In this document: piece by piece, positions 35,043 to 45,659 of the stretch
Layout: the number at the start of each line of letters is the position of its first letter
How positions within the stretch are numbered: position 1 is the first letter of the stretch
From: Tausonia pullulans
Lineage: Eukaryota > Basidiomycota > Tremellomycetes > Cystofilobasidiales > Mrakiaceae
Assembly (NCBI GenBank): GCA_951802195.1
Contig: OX637637.1
Location: 1 to 64,000 of the forward strand
Direction of reading: 5' to 3'
DNA: 64,000 nucleotides
The notes under the pieces: generated by a model
Told to the model about the DNA's origin: nothing
Database searches by the model: none
The model's input: only the letters and a program-made list of their open reading frames with translations
Made by a program: the position numbers and the translations under genes

Positions 35043-36693
35043 ATGCGCTTCCTTCTCTCATCCCTGTTCTTCCTCTTCGGACTTGCCGCCGCCATTACGA
35101 CGCCGCCCAAGGGCGCGCTCATCGTCCGACAGTCGGGCACCCAGTCGGGAGAATACAAGACGGTTTCATCCGCGGTTAAAGCTGCTGGCACTGGTTCGGA
35201 TGTGGTCTCGATCTTCATCTACCCTGGTGAATACCAGAGAGCCAACCTGCTATCGATTATTGCTGACGTATCACCTCCCGTCCGCTCGTCCAGGAACATA
35301 CAAGGAGCAGGGTAAGCCCATCGCCCTCCCTCAATGCCCCCTGATTCTCCCCTGACTTTTCCGCCACGCTCTCGCTCGCTTTCCTCCCTGCTTCATCAGT
35401 CTACCTTGCCCGCTCTGGCGCTGTCAAAATCTACGGCTACACCTCAGACTCGTCCACTCACGCCTCAAATCAGGTCGTCATTACATACTCGCTCGCTGCC
35501 AGCGCCGTCGGGGGCGACGACGACAAGTCGGGAACTCTGTGAGGATTATAATAGATCGCTTTCGGACTTCACTTTCAAGGTCTCATCAGACATTATTCCT
35601 CTCCAGCCGCATCCACCAGAACAACGTGGCCATCTACAACGTTGACATCAAGAACACCTTTGGTCACCCTGGATCTCAGAACCAGGCGATTGCTGCATCG
35701 CTCTACGGCAATCAGCTTGCCTTCTACGGCTGCAAGGTGCGTGGAGGTGCACCCTCTGAAAGCGAGCTCTCCTGTGCTGATTGTATTTTTCGGACCTTCA
35801 TCAGCTCGTCTCGTACCAGGACACCCTCCTCACCGAACAGGGGACTCACTTCTTCGGAAAGTCGTACATTGAGGGCGCCGTTGACTACATCTTCGGCCAG
35901 TACTCACAGGCGTACTTCTATTCGACCGAGCTTGGTGCGCATGCTTTTGGCGACTTTCAACCTCCTGCATACCGCTAATGCCTCACTTCCACAGCTCACT
36001 CTGGTCCGGGAGCTTTGACCGCGTCTGGACGCTTCCAGAAAGACTCCGGCATCTACGTCGTATGTTCGTCTCTCGGTCGAATTGCCTGGTCCCGGTCTCA
36101 TCCTCTTTTCATCTTTCCAGTTCAACAAGTGCAAGCTTACACTTGCTAAGTCCGCCAGCTCCAACACCAACAACTCCGCCTACTTGGGGCGTCCTTGGGG
36201 AGCTTACGCTCGCGTTGTCATCGAGAACTCGGACATCGGTTCGCACATCAACGCCGCCGGATGGTGAGAGCTCCTACTCCAGCCGCCAACCACTTTCATC
36301 TCTGACGCCCATTTATTTATCTCACCTCAGGGAGCAATGGAGCTCCAGCGACCCTCGCACCGGAAACGTCGAGTTCGGTCGGTAGCATCCTTTTTTTCAT
36401 ATAGCTCGGATCTCTGCTCCAGTCACTGACAACCATCTCCCTGCAGGCGAGTACGCCAACACCGGCGCCAAGGCTTCAATGTCGTCTCGCAAGTTCGCGA
36501 CGAAGAAGTCTTCGACAACGACCATCGCTCAGACCCTCGGCTCTAACTAGTGCGTCTCCCCTTGCCATCGCCAATGCGCGCGGGTTCGGATCATTCACGG
36601 CACTGGCTGTCCCTCCCTCAACCTGCCACTGACTGCGTCCTCTCTCTGACGTCTTCTAGCGCCAACTGGGTCGACCCCAACTTTTCGGGCTAA
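35043..36693 (+). CDS. Pectin methylesterase 1 (carbohydrate esterase family 8), secreted
   Basis: This enzyme removes methyl groups from pectin outside the cell, preparing it for pectate lyases and polygalacturonases. A clear signal peptide is present (MRFLLSSLFFLFGLAAA, cleavage probably after the Ala run). The mature part begins ITTPPKGALIVRQSG and runs through GEYKTVSSAVKAA, VAIYNVDIKNTFGHPGSQNQ and AIAASLYGNQLAFYGC. Catalytic elements are intact: YQDTLLTEQGTHFFGKSYIE (first Asp), GAVDYIFGQYSQAYF (nucleophilic Asp) and AYLGRPWGAYARVVIENSDI (Arg and Trp). The C-terminus is SNYANWVDPNFSG. About 340 residues, usual for fungal CE8. Short introns interrupt it at eight or so places. It is tandem with a second copy at 37303. 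The pair points to plant-surface or plant-debris growth. Confidence 0.93.
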
Positions 36694-37302
36694 GGGACCA
36701 CACTACATTCTCCCTGTCGTTTCCTCTGTCCCTTTCATCGCATTTCTCCCACCTTCACTCCACCTCTGCTAGGCGGACGGGCTCTGTGAGCAGTAATATT
36801 AGATCTCAATAGCATTCCCCCACCCTTCTTCCAGTTCTCGGCCAGTTGAATAAGGCAAGCTAGGGCGGATGTAGCAGGTTTTCGCTCAGCAGACCTCTCG
36901 TCTTAAGATCTGGATCTTGCCATCCGTCGGTTTTGGCCGAACATCAAAAGCCCGTACGCGATCAACGAGACGGCGTCGTCCGGCCCGGACCTCCCCAAAG
37001 CCTGTTGGCCACGTTACCGGCCGATGTGAGCGAGCTTGATGAAAGATCCAGGCTAAGAAATAGCTAGCGAGCCTAGCGTTCGTACACAGGACGGAGTGGG
37101 ACCAGTTCCCGGCCCGAATAGAGCGCGCAAGCTACGGCCTCCGGGGAAGGACGGACCGCTCGCTGTCTGATATTCGTGAGATGAGGTTGATATATGTACC
37201 TGCGTTTCTCCTTGCTGTCCCTTCACTCTGTCAGCCAGGATTCAAAATATTCTCTTTCTCCTTTCCTTCCCTCCAACAATTATCAGACCCACCACTTCTC
37301 AG
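36694..37302. other. Intergenic region between the pectinesterases
   Basis: This is the 3' flank of copy 1 and the promoter of copy 2. The part at 37225-37300 is the CT-rich leader. No coding frame was supported. Confidence 0.6.
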
Positions 37303-38985
37303 ATGCATTTCCCCGTCCCCTTCCTCCCGCTCTTTCTCTCGCTCTCAGCGGTTCTCGCCTCGGCCATTACCGTCCCCCCAGTTGGTGCCATCATCGTTCG
37401 CAAGGAGGCTGCTACAGACATTGGCGAGTTCGCGACCGTCGCTTCAGCCGTGGCTGCTGCTGGGCCGGGACCTGAGAAGGCTGTCATCTTCATCTACCCT
37501 GGTGAGCTCTCCTTCGGAACATCGGCGACCCTGCTTTTGGCCCGCTGAGATCTCCTTCCGCCTGTTTGGCATCGACCCATTCTAGGTATCTACGAGGAGC
37601 AGGGTACGTACTCTAGAAGCCGGGCCAAGACAACCTTTAGTCTACTAAGGAACTCCTAATTGACATTCGCGGTCCTCTCGTTCTGCACCCCTTGAGCGCA
37701 CATCTGACCTCATCGCTTTATTCCCCTGTACTAGTCTTCATTAGCCGTACTGGACCCCTCACCATCTACGGATACAGCTCTGACCGCTCCAAGTTCTCCG
37801 CTAATGAGGTCACGATCCGCAACTCGCTTGTCGCTTCGGCCGCCGGTAGCAACGATCTCTCGGGCACGGTGTAAGGCCGAGGTCTATCCCTCTTTGGACA
37901 CATATTTTCAAACAAGGCACTAACATACAGACAATCCGCACAGTCGTATTCACTCTAACGACGTCGCTCTCTACTCGTTGACGATCGAGAACAACTGGGG
38001 TCACCCGGCTAAACAAAACCAGGCGATTGCACTCTCTCTTCGGGGTGACAGGAATGGTTTCTACGCAGTCAAAGTAAGGGCGTACACAATCGTGACTGTC
38101 TATTTTTGAGAACTTGGCTAATCCTTTGCGGATCGTTCCAGCTCGTTGGCTACCAGGACACCCTCCTCACAAACAGTGGCCGACACTTCTTTGGCCGCTC
38201 CTATATCGAGGGCGCAGTCGATTTCATCTTTGGCCAGTTCTCGCAAGCGTACTTCACCAAGTCCGAGATTGGTGAATGCGTGTGAGGGTGAAAGCAGGAG
38301 CGGTCCTCGCTAACATTCCCTCCCCCGCAGCCTCCTCCGGACCTGGCTATGTCACCGCCTCCGGCCGCATGTCTGACGACGCGGGTGTTTACGTTGTATG
38401 TCCTCCCAGTCTCTTATCGTACCCAGTGGAGCTCACAGGTCGCCCTCCCCAGTTGGACAACTGCAAGTTCACTCTTGCGGCCTCGGCCACTGCGGACACC
38501 ACCGGCAAGGTCTACCTTGGTCGTCCGTGGCGGGCGTACGCCAGAGTTATCATCCAGGAATCCAAGATTGAGTCACACATCCGGCCCGAGGGATGGTTCG
38601 TAGCTACTCGCTTGGGCGCTGTTGGCTTGAGAAGACCAAGGCTGATCTCCTCTCCAGGAGTGTCTGGGCGGCGCCTCCCGAGGAGCGCATCTCCAACATA
38701 CTCTTCGGTAAGTCTGCATTCCAACTTTCATCTCCGTCGCTTTCACCAGTGATGACCAACTCCTATCTCTGATAGGCGAGCACAACAATGGCGGTACCGG
38801 CCAGTGGGACCCGAACGCCAAGCTCCGCGCGTCTTTCGCCACCAAGCTCAACGCGAGCTGGACCATCCAGCAGGCGCTTGGCGACGATGCGTGCGTCATT
38901 TATAGCCAGTATTCGGGAAAGAGTTCACTGACCCTCGTTCCCTTGACCACCCAGCCTCACTTGGGTCGACCGGAGGTACATGTGA
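37303..38985 (+). CDS. Pectin methylesterase 2 (carbohydrate esterase family 8), secreted
   Basis: This is a paralogue of the preceding gene with its own signal peptide (FPVPFLPLFLSLSAVLASA). It shares the ITVPPVGAIIVRKEA start, GEFATVASAVAAAG, VALYSLTIENNWGHPAKQNQ, YQDTLLTNSGRHFFGRSYIE, GAVDFIFGQFSQAYF and VYLGRPWRAYARVIIQESKI. Both catalytic Asp and the substrate-binding Arg/Trp are kept. The C-terminus, SLTWVDRRYM, differs from copy 1 and uses a separate last exon. Intron positions broadly match, so it is an old tandem duplicate. It may differ in pH optimum or in the pectin pattern it acts on, which the sequence does not tell. Confidence 0.92.
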
Positions 38986-39290
38986 ACAAGGAAGAAAAAA
39001 GCGCGCTATTGTCCATCTGGGACTCGCTACGATATCTTTTGTCCTGTTTTGTCTGTCATTCTTCTCATGCACCCATTGAGTTTTGCAGTGGTCAAAATGA
39101 GATCTCGAGCCAGAATCTGTGACACTGAGGCGCGGCCGCGGGCCTGCCGCGGGCGTTCTCGTCGCGTCATAAAGCGCTCGCTTACTCGCAAGAAGGCGAA
39201 GAGAGAGAGGAGCTTCAACCCCCGATCCTCCTCCCAAAACTCCATTTGGCTACACCTCACACGTAAAAGGACCACGCCACACTGCCCTTC
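38986..39290. other. Short intergenic region
   Basis: This is 305 bp between the pectinesterase stop and the mannosyltransferase start on the same strand. Nothing recognisable was seen apart from a CG-rich patch near 39132-39160. Confidence 0.6.
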
Positions 39291-41279
39291 ATGCTCCTCC
39301 GACGATCCAACATCTTTCTCTTCGTTGGTTGCCTCACCGGCCTCGTCTTCCTCAGTGTCCTCTACACGCGCTCACCCCTAAGCCCTGAGGAAGCGTTCGC
39401 CAACGACGCCGAGACAGACGCCTCCAGCGAGTTCACCATCCAGCCGATCGACCTTGGGGACCCGAAGAACGACCTGGGCGACGAGGAACAACCCTCATTC
39501 ATCTCGGATGACCTCGCCGACTCGCTCTCCGTCACGAGCCAGCTCAAGGCGCGGCTCAAGGCGTTCGAGGCAAGACCGGTCCTCTCATACGAGGCGGCTC
39601 TCGAGCGGGATAGGAAGTTGTGCCCAGTGGCGATCCACGACCGGCAGGTCAACAAGGATCAGCTGAACGGCCAGCGGGAAAACTGGAAGGCCATGGACGA
39701 AACGGTCATCCGGAGGAAGAGACGGGAGCTTGTTGCGGGCGTCGAGGCGTTGATACATGCCGGGAATCCTGTCGTTGGAAGCGACCTGCCGCGGGGGAGG
39801 GGTATCGTCGTTGCTGGAGGTAATAGGGTAAGTTCTGAATGCTTAACTGAGGGCTGCTCAAGGGAGGGAGCAGGGGCTCATTAGGGAGAAGGAGAGAGCG
39901 ACACGACTGACGTACGTCACCTCTCTGTCTGTCTGTCAGGACACCACCGCCCGGCTGCTCACCCTTCTTCGGATTCTGCGTAATCACCTCCACTCAAAAC
40001 TGGCCGTCCAAATCTTCCACTTTGCCGGAGAGATCACCGATCAGAATGAGCGACGGGAGCTCGAGGAGTTGGGCGCGACGCTCCACCAGTTCAGCTCGGC
40101 TGTGCCACACCTGAACATCTGGAAGAACTTCCGTGGGACCTCTCTTCTGGTCTCTTCATACCGGCGTGGTTGCTGATATCTCATGTCCGTCTCGTCTTCA
40201 GAGATCAAGGGGCTTGCAATTCTCTCTTCAACCTTCGCGGAGGTACTCTACCTCGATTCGGTACGTCGTCGTTCATTCCTTTACTCCTTCTTCAGAGCTG
40301 ATTTACCTTTTAATCCGTCGCCTTAGGACAATATTCCGCTCAAGGACCCGGCTCATCTCTTCGACAATAAGCTGTACAAGGATAAAGGCCGCGCCGTCTT
40401 TTGGCCCGACCTCAACCGGGACCATCGTGCGTCCTCGAAGCCCTTGATTCCCACTCTCACCACTGATGCCACCTCCATCCAGCCGAGAACGCCATATTCC
40501 GCCTTATCGGAGAAGAATGTATCCACAAGGAGTGGCAGATTGACTCTGGTGCGCGCCTTCCAACGACACTTGGCCTTTCCTCATCCTGACTGAAGCCGCC
40601 TATCTTCCAAGGCCAACTGCTCATTGATAAGCGCGGAAACAACGGTTTCAACCTCGCGGCCCTTCACCTGGCCAACATCATGCAGGCCGATCACGAGTTC
40701 TGGTTCAAGCTCTCCGGAGGCGACAAGGACACTTTTGTACGTACCCTTGCTCTCTTCGTTAGTGTGTGGGCAGAAACTGACAGAGTTGCTTGCTTGTGCT
40801 CATCAGCGCTATGCGTTCCATGTCCTTGATCTCCCGTTCGCAGCCTCGCCAAGATGGCTTTCGTCTGCGGGCTCTCTCAACCCTATTGACGGCCGGTTCT
40901 GCGGCAACACGATGCTCCAAGTCCGTCGTCCTTTCGTCTGTATTCTCGTGAATTCAAGAGCTTACCTTCCCTCTCATCCTTGCAGTACGACCTCCCGCCG
41001 CACACCTCGACCCCACTCTTTGCGCACGCTAACCTCCTCAAGCATGTCCAACACCCGCTTGGTCTCGGCTCGACCTTCACGCATATTAAGTCCGCCGCCG
41101 AACCTCTGTCTCTCCTCGACGGTGCCCGCATGTATGTCTACGATGGGCCCGGGCGAGGGATGTGCGTCGATGTGGAGAATGACGGCGGAGAGGTCATCAC
41201 GGAGGAGTGGGAGGATGTCGCGCTTAAAGGGTTCGAGAAGATCTTCTATGAGGAGGGCGGCAAGAGCGGCGGATGGTAG
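39291..41279 (+). CDS. Golgi mannosyltransferase, MNN1/MNN2 type
   Basis: This is a type II membrane glycosyltransferase expected in the Golgi, adding mannose from GDP-mannose to glycans. A short cytoplasmic start (MLLRRSN) is followed by a membrane anchor (IFLFVGCLTGLVFLSVLY) and an acidic stem to about residue 110. The catalytic domain has GRGIVVAGGNRDTTARLLTL, LAVQIFHFAGEITDQNERRE and the metal-binding DxD motif in VLYLDSDNIPLKDP. Further motifs are GRAVFWPDLNRDH, EWQIDSGQLLIDK and AALHLANIMQADHEFWFKLS, the usual MNN2 signature, then GDKDTFRYAFHVL. It ends YEEGGKSGGW. About 560 residues, with introns of 45-80 nt. The exact linkage (alpha-1,2 or alpha-1,3) cannot be read. It converges with the kinase/phosphatase gene 109 bp away. 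Confidence 0.88.
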
Positions 41280-41388
41280 CCGCTGGTCGGTCCTCATCAG
41301 GTTTTTTTTCTCTAACGTGCTCGTCTTTTCGAGCTATCATGACCTCTCCTTGCCAGCGAATATATTTATGTAAATGTGCGATCTTAGC

Positions 41389-43469
41389 TTAGCTCATCCA
41401 TCCCTCCCACCTCTCCCTCACCATCACTACCCTCTTCCCATCCTCCTCAGCGCCGTTTGCCCTACTTTCCGTCCATCCAACGAACCCTATCCTTTTCGGC
41501 TCCTCCGCGAACCCCTCCCCGATCTCTGGCTCCTCAAGTGCCTTCTCAAAGCTCGAGAGTGCCACGGGCGGGACGTACGCTCCATCCGAGGTTGGGTAGA
41601 GCCGGTAGAGGTTGTTGTGCTTTGCGAGGAGGGGGTTGGGCGGGAAAAAGAAGCACCTTGTACCAGAGGAAGGGGCTGGATGAGTTCAGGGGGTTTCAAG
41701 AGGCAAGACGGGGAAGGCAAGGGATCTACCGGATCGGGACAGAATATTTTTTGGCGAGCTCGATCCAGATGGCTCGAACGTTACGGTCACGGTTCGTGTT
41801 ATCTTCTCGAGAGGTAGGAAGATTGTCTCAGCTTTCCTTCAACGAGGTCAGCCCGACTGAACACGTACCGATGACGATCCGCCGATTCCCACCCTTCTCT
41901 TTGAGCAGCTTCTCGACCACAGCGATACATTTGTCGCGAGATCCTAGCTCGTCTTGATTGACGCGGGCGTAGGCTCCGCCCACAGGCGGGTTGGCGAGGT
42001 ATGTCCGGAAGAAGTGGGATTTTCCTGAGCCGGGCGAGCCGACAAAGAGAATGAGCTCGCTGGGGGTGATAGAGAGGGGAGGGACAAGCGGGGTCGAGGT
42101 TGGCGTAAAGAGCGGGGCTGATAAGAATCAACGAAGATCAACATGTCGTTCTGTCGTTCAAAGTGGTCATTGGAAGAGGGAGAGGCGTTGCCGCCCTGCC
42201 GAGAAGAAATTGAAGAAATTAGTCCCCACCAAGAGCGAGGTCCCGAGGTCGGAAGCCTTTCAAGGGAGACAGAGGGGCGGTGCTTCCAGCGAAGTAGATC
42301 TGTGGGATCCTGTGTGGTCAGATACTAACCCCAGTGATTGGCAGAAAGGAATGGCACACGCGCGCACTTCCGGTGTGTGGAACGCAATCCCAATGTTCTC
42401 AGCCCACTTTCGGTCGCTGTCCCCGTGATCGGAGGGGCGACCGGCCGCGTCGCCGACGTAGAAGGACTGCGAGAGATCTGAAGGGAAAGCCAACGGAAGA
42501 TGAGCGCAGCGGAGAGGAGAGCAGGATCTGGGGGAACCACGCACCGATTGGGCGGCCGGCAGCCACAGCCGAGACATAATAGTCGTACATGCCGAGCATG
42601 GGCTTTCGGTAGTGGTCCTTGCCGAGAGCAGCGATGAGGTGGAAGGGCATGCCGGGCAGCTGCGCGAGAGAAGGTTTCAGATTCAGATTGAGGACTGACA
42701 AGAATGTCCTGAAGAAATCAGCCGAACCGATCGAGCGATGGCGGCAATCTTGCCCTGCCAGGCCGTGTGCCGAGCAGTCGGCTTTCGTGTTGAAGGGCTC
42801 AGAAGGCCGTTCTGATTGGAGATGAGGACGATCTCCCACCTGAGGCACGGCAGGCCATGGAGTCTTCAGCATGAGTCTCTAGCCTTTGTCCTGGAGGAGA
42901 GAGCTCACCCTTCGTCAAACAGCGACAACAGCTTAGGCTTGACCGCAGGACTCCACCACTTCCAATCGTCCGCGCCTTTAGGGAACTTGGCACCCGACTT
43001 GGTGGCGATGAGCGTGCCGTCGAGGTCAAAGAATGCGGCTTTGAGGGGGGTGGACGCAGTATCGGTAGAGGTCGTCGCATGAATATAATGGAGCAGAGAA
43101 TCTCTGTGTGGGTAGCGAGACCTAAGGTGAGTGTCTGTTGACAGGGGGGTTGGAACACCATCGCGGGCACGACGCGCGGACGCGACCAGGGTGAGAAACG
43201 GACGGGCAACGCTGCCAGGGCGAGGGCGCCGACGAGTCTAGGCCTGCTTTCGACGGGCTGAAGAACGGGTGGGTGACTATGGGACCGGTCAGAGTGGGAT
43301 GAGACAGATCGAGGGCGGGAGACAGACCCTTGGGCTTCTTGAGGTCGGCGACTGCTGCCGTCCCGTTGTCGTCGCGGGGCCGCTTGTTGTTGGAGGACGA
43401 GGATGCCATGGAGCGGGTGGCGAGTGTGACGTTGGCGGAGACTTGTCTGACGAGGGCTCGGTGGGCCAT
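41389..43469 (-). CDS. PNK1: Polynucleotide kinase / 3'-phosphatase
   Basis: This bifunctional DNA end-repair enzyme removes 3'-phosphates and phosphorylates 5'-hydroxyls at breaks. The order is phosphatase then kinase with no FHA domain, as in fission yeast Pnk1. Visible are a basic NNKRPRDDN stretch, the HAD nucleophile motif KAAFFDLDGTLIATKSGAKF, then DDWKWWSPAVKPKLLSLFDE, EIVLISNQNG, KPMLGMYDYYV and SQSFYVGDAAGR. The kinase P-loop reads LILFVGSPGSGKSHFFRTYL, followed by YARVNQDELGSRDKCIAVVE. The C-terminus GFVGWTEG...WEGWMS is intact. The first ATG (43469) adds 20 residues without acidic amino acids and with three Arg, before the second Met (43409), so it may direct a mitochondrial form. 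It is head-to-head with an oxygenase 158 bp away. Confidence 0.9.
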
Positions 43470-43627
43470 GCGATGATGGCCTTGAGGGTGGTTGAAGGAG
43501 AGGTTGAGAGACGAGTGGTGTCGTTCGGCAGTAGCCTACGCACTGACCGCCGCCTTGGCGACGACCCGCTGGACCTGTCTCCTTTCTCTGGCCCTCGCCC
43601 CTCAACCATTACTGTCAGCTCCATATC
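43470..43627. promoter_or_regulatory. Short bidirectional promoter (kinase/phosphatase and oxygenase)
   Basis: There are 158 bp between the two divergent start codons, or 218 bp if the inner Met of the kinase/phosphatase is used. No named element was recognised. The choice of transcription start on the minus strand would decide whether the N-terminal extension is made. Confidence 0.55.
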
Positions 43628-45604
43628 ATGGCCACGCCCACTCTCCTTCAGGAGGCCGCTACGCTCGTCGACACCTCCTTCGACGAGCTCCCCATCCTGT
43701 ACGCTGTGCTCTCTTTGGCGTCAGCGTGTGTCAACTCTCCTGCTTTTCTCTATGTTGACAGCCACTTCATTGGTTGGCCTATCCCGTCAGCGACCTCTCG
43801 CTCCCTGATGCGGAGCTCGTGGGCCCTCTTCGCGAGGCCTGCCTTGTCTCGGGATTCTTCTACGGTCAGTCGCTGGGCAGCGTTTTCTCTCTCGCTCTGC
43901 ACCCCGCATCCTTGCGCGCCCCCAATTGCCAACGGATCGCTTATCGGCCTTGCTCCCGCCGCGGGTTCTGTACTGCATGCAGTCAAGAACCACTCGGTCT
44001 CGGAGTCCGTCGTCGACGAGACGTTTGCTCATGCGGAGCGATTTTTCAAGAGTCTCACCGACGAGGAGAAGATGGAGGTGGGACCACCGACTGAGCGGGC
44101 GAGATTAACACGGACTTGACGGAAAACCACTCCCTCTCCCAGGTCCATATTTCCCGAAGCAACAATTTTAAGGGCTACCAGGGTCTGCTCTCCGAGAACA
44201 CCGAGTGAGTTGACCCTCGTAGACTCGCTTCGTCCGGGTCGCTGACGTGTCTTCTCACTTTCAGTCCGGAGAACCGCGGGGACCTGTAAGCGCGTGCCTT
44301 ATCTGTGTCTGAGCATCTTCTTGGTTTGACCTCAGTTGGTCTCCAGCCACGAGGCTTTCAACGTGGGTCTGGAGAACGCCTCCGCTCCTCCGCCTTCATC
44401 GCCGGAGCTTGATGGAGAGGGCAAGCACGCCCTCAACCTCTGGCCGACTCAGGAGGCGACGAAACTTCCCAACTTCCGCCAGGGTGTCCTGAGTTACTAG
44501 TACGGCGAGGTTCTCTTGTCCTCATACTGCCAGTCTCACAGCTGACCTTCCTCCAGTGCCGAAATGCAGAGCCTTGGCCGCCGCCTCTTCCCGCTCTTCG
44601 CCCTAGCGCTCGACTTGCCTCGCGACTATTTTGACGACAAGGTGCTTTCAGATGAGATCATCGTCCTTCCTTTTGGTAACTGACGGGGCACCGCAGACCA
44701 AAAACCTCGCTGGCATCATGCGGCTGCTCTTTTATCCGCCCCAAACGGGTGCGCATGACGACCGCGTCCTCGGCATCGGTGGTGAGTCTCGTCTCAGCCC
44801 TGAACGACTTGTAGAAGCCTGGACTAAGGATATCTTCCCTTCCAGCGCACACCGACTACGAGTTTGTGACTGTGCGTCTGCCTCATTTGCCTCATCCTCA
44901 AACGAAGGTTTGTTGCTGACTCCCGAGAACAGATTCTCAAGCAGGGTTCGGACACGCAAGCCCTTCAGGTGCTCAACAAGCAAGGCAAATGTTAGTGCGC
45001 CAGTCGATCGACTGAGCATCATTCTCTGAAACACCTATGGGCTCGCAGGGATCAACGCTCCTCCTCTTCCTGGAACCTTTGTCATCAAGTGAGTCCTTTC
45101 GCCTCCGAACAGGTCGGTGTACTGATGCTCTTAGCGTAGCCTCGGCGACGCCCTCGCCCGCTGGACCAGTGCGCTCATCTCACTATCTTGTAAGCGAGAA
45201 ACCCACGACTGACCTCCGCCCTACTACTCTTTCAGACGACCTCTTTGTCTCCACTCGGCACCGTGCCATCAACCGTTCTGGGGTCGAGCGATACTCAATC
45301 CCCTTTTTCCTCTCGACGGACTACGATGCCATCATCTCTGTACATCATGCGCCTCCTTTTGTTCTTGATTTTTCCCGCCAGGTTCTGAATTCGTCCTCCC
45401 ACTTGCGATGCAGCCCTTCCCGACATGCGTCTCAGCCGATCGGCCAGCTCGCTACGAGCCCATCACGCAAGTTTCTCCCTCCCTATGCCCTTGACCTAGG
45501 TCCTGATCGCCTCTTCTTTTTGCAGCGCCGGAGCCTACCTCCACCAGCGGCTCTCCGAGACGTACAACACGTCCGTCGAGCCCGAGTGGGAGAAGAAGAA
45601 TTAA
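43628..45604 (+). CDS. 2-oxoglutarate/Fe(II) oxygenase, isopenicillin-N-synthase-like
   Basis: This cytosolic non-haem iron oxygenase has about 360 residues. The DIOX_N part has ELPILDLSLPDAELVGPLRE, ACLVSGFFYVKNHSVS and HAERFFKSLTDEEKMEV. The core double-stranded beta helix supplies the iron triad: GIGAHTDYEFVTIL (His and Asp), then FVSTRHRAINRSGVERYSIP (distal His and the RxS that binds 2-oxoglutarate). A frequent fungal tail follows: PTCVSADRPARYEPITAGAY and YNTSVEPEWEKKN. The last intron (45467-45525) has a GC donor (GCAAGT) with a normal TTTTTGCAG acceptor; the join ATC AC/C GCC keeps the frame. Substrate is unknown, as usual for this large family. It diverges from the DNA kinase/phosphatase and converges with the CaaX protein 55 bp downstream. 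Confidence 0.9.
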
Positions 45605-45659
45605 AGATGCTCGTTTTCTGCCAGCCCATGGGATATCAATCACAAGCCCTCTCCCCTCT

